DNA of 64,000 nucleotides from Verrucomicrobiia bacterium (GTDB lineage Bacteria > Verrucomicrobiota > Verrucomicrobiia > Limisphaerales > JADLHS01), in NCBI GenBank assembly GCA_011525685.1, contig WYBW01000020.1:91411-155410 (forward strand), written 5' to 3'. The notes beneath the pieces were generated by a model. The model saw nothing but the letters and a program-made list of their open reading frames with translations. It ran no database searches and was not told where the DNA came from. Both the position numbers and the translations under genes were made by a program. Positions 62,123 to 64,000 of the stretch are shown one piece after another; position 1 is the stretch's first letter; the number at the start of each line of letters is the position of its first letter.

Positions 62123-62527
62123 TCACTGCTGAATTTGGCGCAGGAACCTCAGGTCTTCAAGGTCCTTGGGACGAGCGCAGGCGGCCTTATTGCGAATCCG
62201 GTCGGCCAACCCCAAATAGAACAGCGGCACTTCCCCCGTCGGCGTGCGGATGGTCACAACTGCTTGAGCTTTCCACGCTTCCGCGAAGGTCACGTCGTCA
62301 ATGCGGTTCAACAGGTCAATCCGGTTGGGCGGGACGCCGAATTGAATGATGATGCCTTCCTCCCGGAGTTCTTCCACACGTTCAATGCCGGGAATGCGGC
62401 CGCCCCAGAAAACCGTCAACGCTTGAAACAGTGCTGCCGTGTTTACCTCGCTGTCGTCATAAAACAAGTCAATGTCGCCTGTCAACCGCGCATGCCCGTA
62501 GTAAATGACAGCCTCACCGCCGACCAC
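62123..62527 (-). CDS. Nucleotidyltransferase-fold protein, possibly truncated at its N-terminus
   Basis: 134 residues from a GTG. VGGEAVIYYGHARLTGDIDL is the G-G-x-A-x-x-x-x-x-x-x-R-x-T-x-D-x-D signature of the MNT/AbiEii-like nucleotidyltransferases; RIDLLNRIDDVTFAEAW and LGLADRIRNKAACARPKDLE follow. Most relatives have about 20 residues before the signature; here the frame upstream is open (CRYVVVGGEAV) but lacks an obvious ATG. It could be an antitoxin or toxin without its partner. It differs from the protein at 22829-23386. Confidence 0.7.
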   Translation of the reverse strand: MVGGEAVIYYGHARLTGDIDLFYDDSEVNTAALFQALTVFWGGRIPGIERVEELREEGIIIQFGVPPNRIDLLNRIDDVTFAEAWKAQAVVTIRTPTGEVPLFYLGLADRIRNKAACARPKDLEDLRFLRQIQQ

Positions 62528-62619
62528 GACGTATCGGCAGCCGGGGACCTTGCGGGTGGCGGTGTTCCGGTGCGGGGCGGTACTGGGGTGATGGGCCGCG
62601 ACGCGGTGATCAAACTCTC

Positions 62620-62745
62620 AGCGGCGTGGTGTGGGTTGCGCAAACACAAACCGCTGGTGCGGCGACGTTGGATTGGCTCAAGGGCGCGTCGCCGAAGTTG
62701 ATTCCGCCGCTGGATCGGCTGGCCATCGGCGGCGTTATGATCTGA
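62620..62745 (+). pseudogene. Possible gene 3' remnant with coherent reading frame
   Basis: The frame SGVVWVAQTQTAGAATLDWL, then KGASPKLIPPLDRLAIGGVMI and a stop, looks like the end of a real protein. An upstream stretch in another frame (GVMGRDAVIKL) could join it if two bases of the CTCTC at 62615-62619 were an insertion. The protein is unknown to me, so this is only a hint that a broken gene lies here. Confidence 0.3.
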
Positions 62746-62808
62746 AATCAGGGGTGCGATCCCCGAGAAATTATCGCTCTACTTCGGAGTTCGGGCTCAT
62801 AACACCAA

Positions 62809-63313
62809 TTACTTGCTCCCTTTGGCAAGCATCCCAACTACCGGGTTCAGGTTGAACGAAGTCGCCGCGACCACGTTTTCCTCGTCTGGCACGGGAGGCG
62901 GGAGGATGGACTTGACATCAAACGACTCGCCTTTGGCGCTCCGCAGTGCGTTGGAAACGCTCCCACGCGCGTTGGCCACGAAAATTCTCGACCGCATAAG
63001 CCAATGCCACCAGCGTGACGAGGCACACCGCCAGAAAAGCGCTGCGCCGGACGATCCAGCGAAACAACGGATGCAGCGGTGGAATCAGCGCCAGGAAGAA
63101 TCCGAGGAAGCCAACGAAGAATGTGCCCACCAGCCCCGCGACAACGAATACCACGACAGATCGAAGACCAGACGAGGGACTGAAGCCGGGAAATGAAACT
63201 TCCACGATCAGGCCTAGTGCCAGCAAACCCAGCGTCACCAGCGCCAGCCAGAGAAAGAAGCGGTACGGTTGCTCCACGAGCTTTGCCCGAACGGTTTTCG
63301 GTTCAGTGGTCAT
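62809..63313 (-). pseudogene. Frameshifted and truncated membrane protein gene
   Basis: Starts MTTEPKTVRAKLVEQPYRFF at 63313 with three membrane helices (LALVTLGLLALGLIVEV; VVVFVVAGLVGTFFVGFLGF; FLAVCLVTLVALAYAV), then NFRGQRAWERFQRTAE. In this frame it stops at 62918. Removing one C at about 62942 restores AKGESFDVKSILPPPVPDEE and continues to a stop at 62809. RGxRAWExF...EAKGExFDxxxxxPPPVPDE is a pattern I recall from longer hypothetical proteins of this phylum, so both the shift and the early end suggest decay. Confidence 0.7.
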
Positions 63314-63317
63314 AACT

Positions 63318-63707
63318 CTATGCGTCCAAGTATTCACTACGATGAAGACTCTGAGGTTGCGGTCGGGAGGTCTTGGGCCAATCAACTGCGGGCTGGTCGA
63401 ACAATTCGGCAAACAGTTGTTCCTGTTCCCGCAACAGCTCCCGCATCTCGGGTGTTGGCGGCGCAACACGGCGGGCAGTGGCGGTGGCTGAATCTCCACG
63501 GCTGGCCATGTTCGCAGTGAGAATCACCACCCACACCGTGGCCAGTGCGCCCCACGCCCGCGGATTTGGCCACAGAAGGGTTGCAGGCTGTTGGTTCAGA
63601 GTTGAGAAGAAGCTGTGACGAGCGGTGGGTGATGGTTGGCGTAGGTTTTGCGCTTGCCCTGCGGCAAAGAGAATTTCCTTCCGCCACTCAGACGGTACCT
63701 GCCGCAT
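63318..63707 (-). CDS. Small single-helix membrane protein, unknown function
   Basis: 129 residues from the ATG at 63707, ending four bases before the frameshifted membrane gene. RQVPSEWRKEILFAAGQAQN, then WGALATVWVVILTANMASRG (membrane helix) and a C-terminal tail ending RSEYLDA. The frame upstream of 63707 reads KPDSLEQELARQQ, which looks like genuine N-terminal sequence of this kind of protein but begins at an ATC, not a normal start. The start may thus have been lost. Confidence 0.6.
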   Translation of the reverse strand: MRQVPSEWRKEILFAAGQAQNLRQPSPTARHSFFSTLNQQPATLLWPNPRAWGALATVWVVILTANMASRGDSATATARRVAPPTPEMRELLREQEQLFAELFDQPAVDWPKTSRPQPQSLHRSEYLDA

Positions 63708-63931
63708 TTGCTGGCGGGCCAGCTCTTGTTCAAGAGAATCCGGCTTGATGACTGGATAACAAGTTTAGGTGGCTGTGAGTTGAAGCTTTGCCCGCTTCGT
63801 GTTCGCTCTGATCTGTAATTGCCGTCATCATTTGATCTCGTCATCCAAAGGACGCAGGCGCTCACGCAATTTGTCTACTGACGCTTGCATAATATAGTGA
63901 TACCTTCTACCCTGTCGCTGTCTAAAACGAT

Positions 63932-64000
63932 ATGGGTAATCCAAAAGGTGTGAAACGAGACTTCGCCGCACTGGAACGGCGGCGGATGAAGGCGGTTAGA
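63932..64000 (+). mobile_element. Start of an IS630-like transposase gene (cut by window edge)
   Basis: The first 23 codons read MGNPKGVKRDFAALERRRMK and AVR. M-G-N-P-x-G-V-x-R-D-F-x-A-L-E-x-R-R resembles the N-terminus of IS630-family helix-turn-helix/transposase proteins in this phylum. The region before it (63870-63931) is AT-richer and may hold the element's terminal inverted repeat, but the other end is outside the window. Confidence 0.55.

Overview
The window looks like a chromosomal segment of a GC-rich Verrucomicrobiota, most likely from the Pedosphaera/Limisphaerales group (subdivision 3). This is inferred from several traits: abundant short palindromic repeats whose translations read like TGVAPV, DACPT, SADLQSAG and VSNLLYR; Tat-exported oxidoreductases and hydrolases; pairs of an ECF sigma factor with a giant Ser/Thr kinase carrying WD40 repeats; a DUF1080 protein; a pseudopilin; and secreted proteins ending in FYRLQ/FFRLRQP. 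No rRNA, tRNA or CRISPR array was recognised.

Layout. 1-4 kb: end of a Gfo/Idh/MocA oxidoreductase, a secreted GH5-like hydrolase and a Tat-exported sugar-isomerase-like protein. 4.5-11.7 kb (minus strand): an ECF sigma factor, a kinase-WD40 receptor and a secreted FG-GAP/ASPIC protein. The last two share a strikingly similar 29-bp promoter-like motif. 12.4-19.8 kb (minus): a peptide ABC importer (binding lipoprotein, two permeases, fused ATPase) interrupted by a PD-(D/E)XK-like gene. 20-23.9 kb: a cytochrome P450, then gatB carrying two in-frame palindromic repeats, then a two-gene nucleotidyltransferase cassette, then a duplicated 3' end of gatB. 24-35 kb: a second Gfo/Idh/MocA protein, a TylF-like methyltransferase coupled to a Tat-exported hydrolase-like protein, a lipoprotein, a pseudopilin, an esterase, a GNAT enzyme and an M28-like peptidase. 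35-38.3 kb (minus): prc, an unknown exported protein and yacG. 38.5-41 kb: yifB/comM and a DUF1080 protein. 41.3-52.1 kb: a MoxR/Bat (aerotolerance-type) operon. Its moxR-DUF58 junction holds two toxin-antitoxin modules, each preceded by a duplicated 5' fragment of the DUF58 gene. 52.3-60.4 kb: a second ECF/kinase-WD40 set followed by secreted beta-propeller proteins. 60.6-64 kb: a decayed accessory tail with HicBA, a nucleotidyltransferase-like gene, a frameshifted membrane protein and the start of an IS630-like transposase.

Main discovery candidate. At two independent sites (3' end of gatB, 5' end of the DUF58 gene, the latter hit twice) a small two-gene toxin-antitoxin-like cassette sits between a complete copy of the host gene and a second, slightly diverged copy of only its terminal 60-105 bp. 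HicBA is similarly framed by copies of one 3' tail. This suggests that such modules enter or spread by an end-duplicating mechanism that keeps an intact host gene. Superimposed on this are at least six families of short palindromic or heptameric repeats, some inserted in frame in essential or signalling genes.
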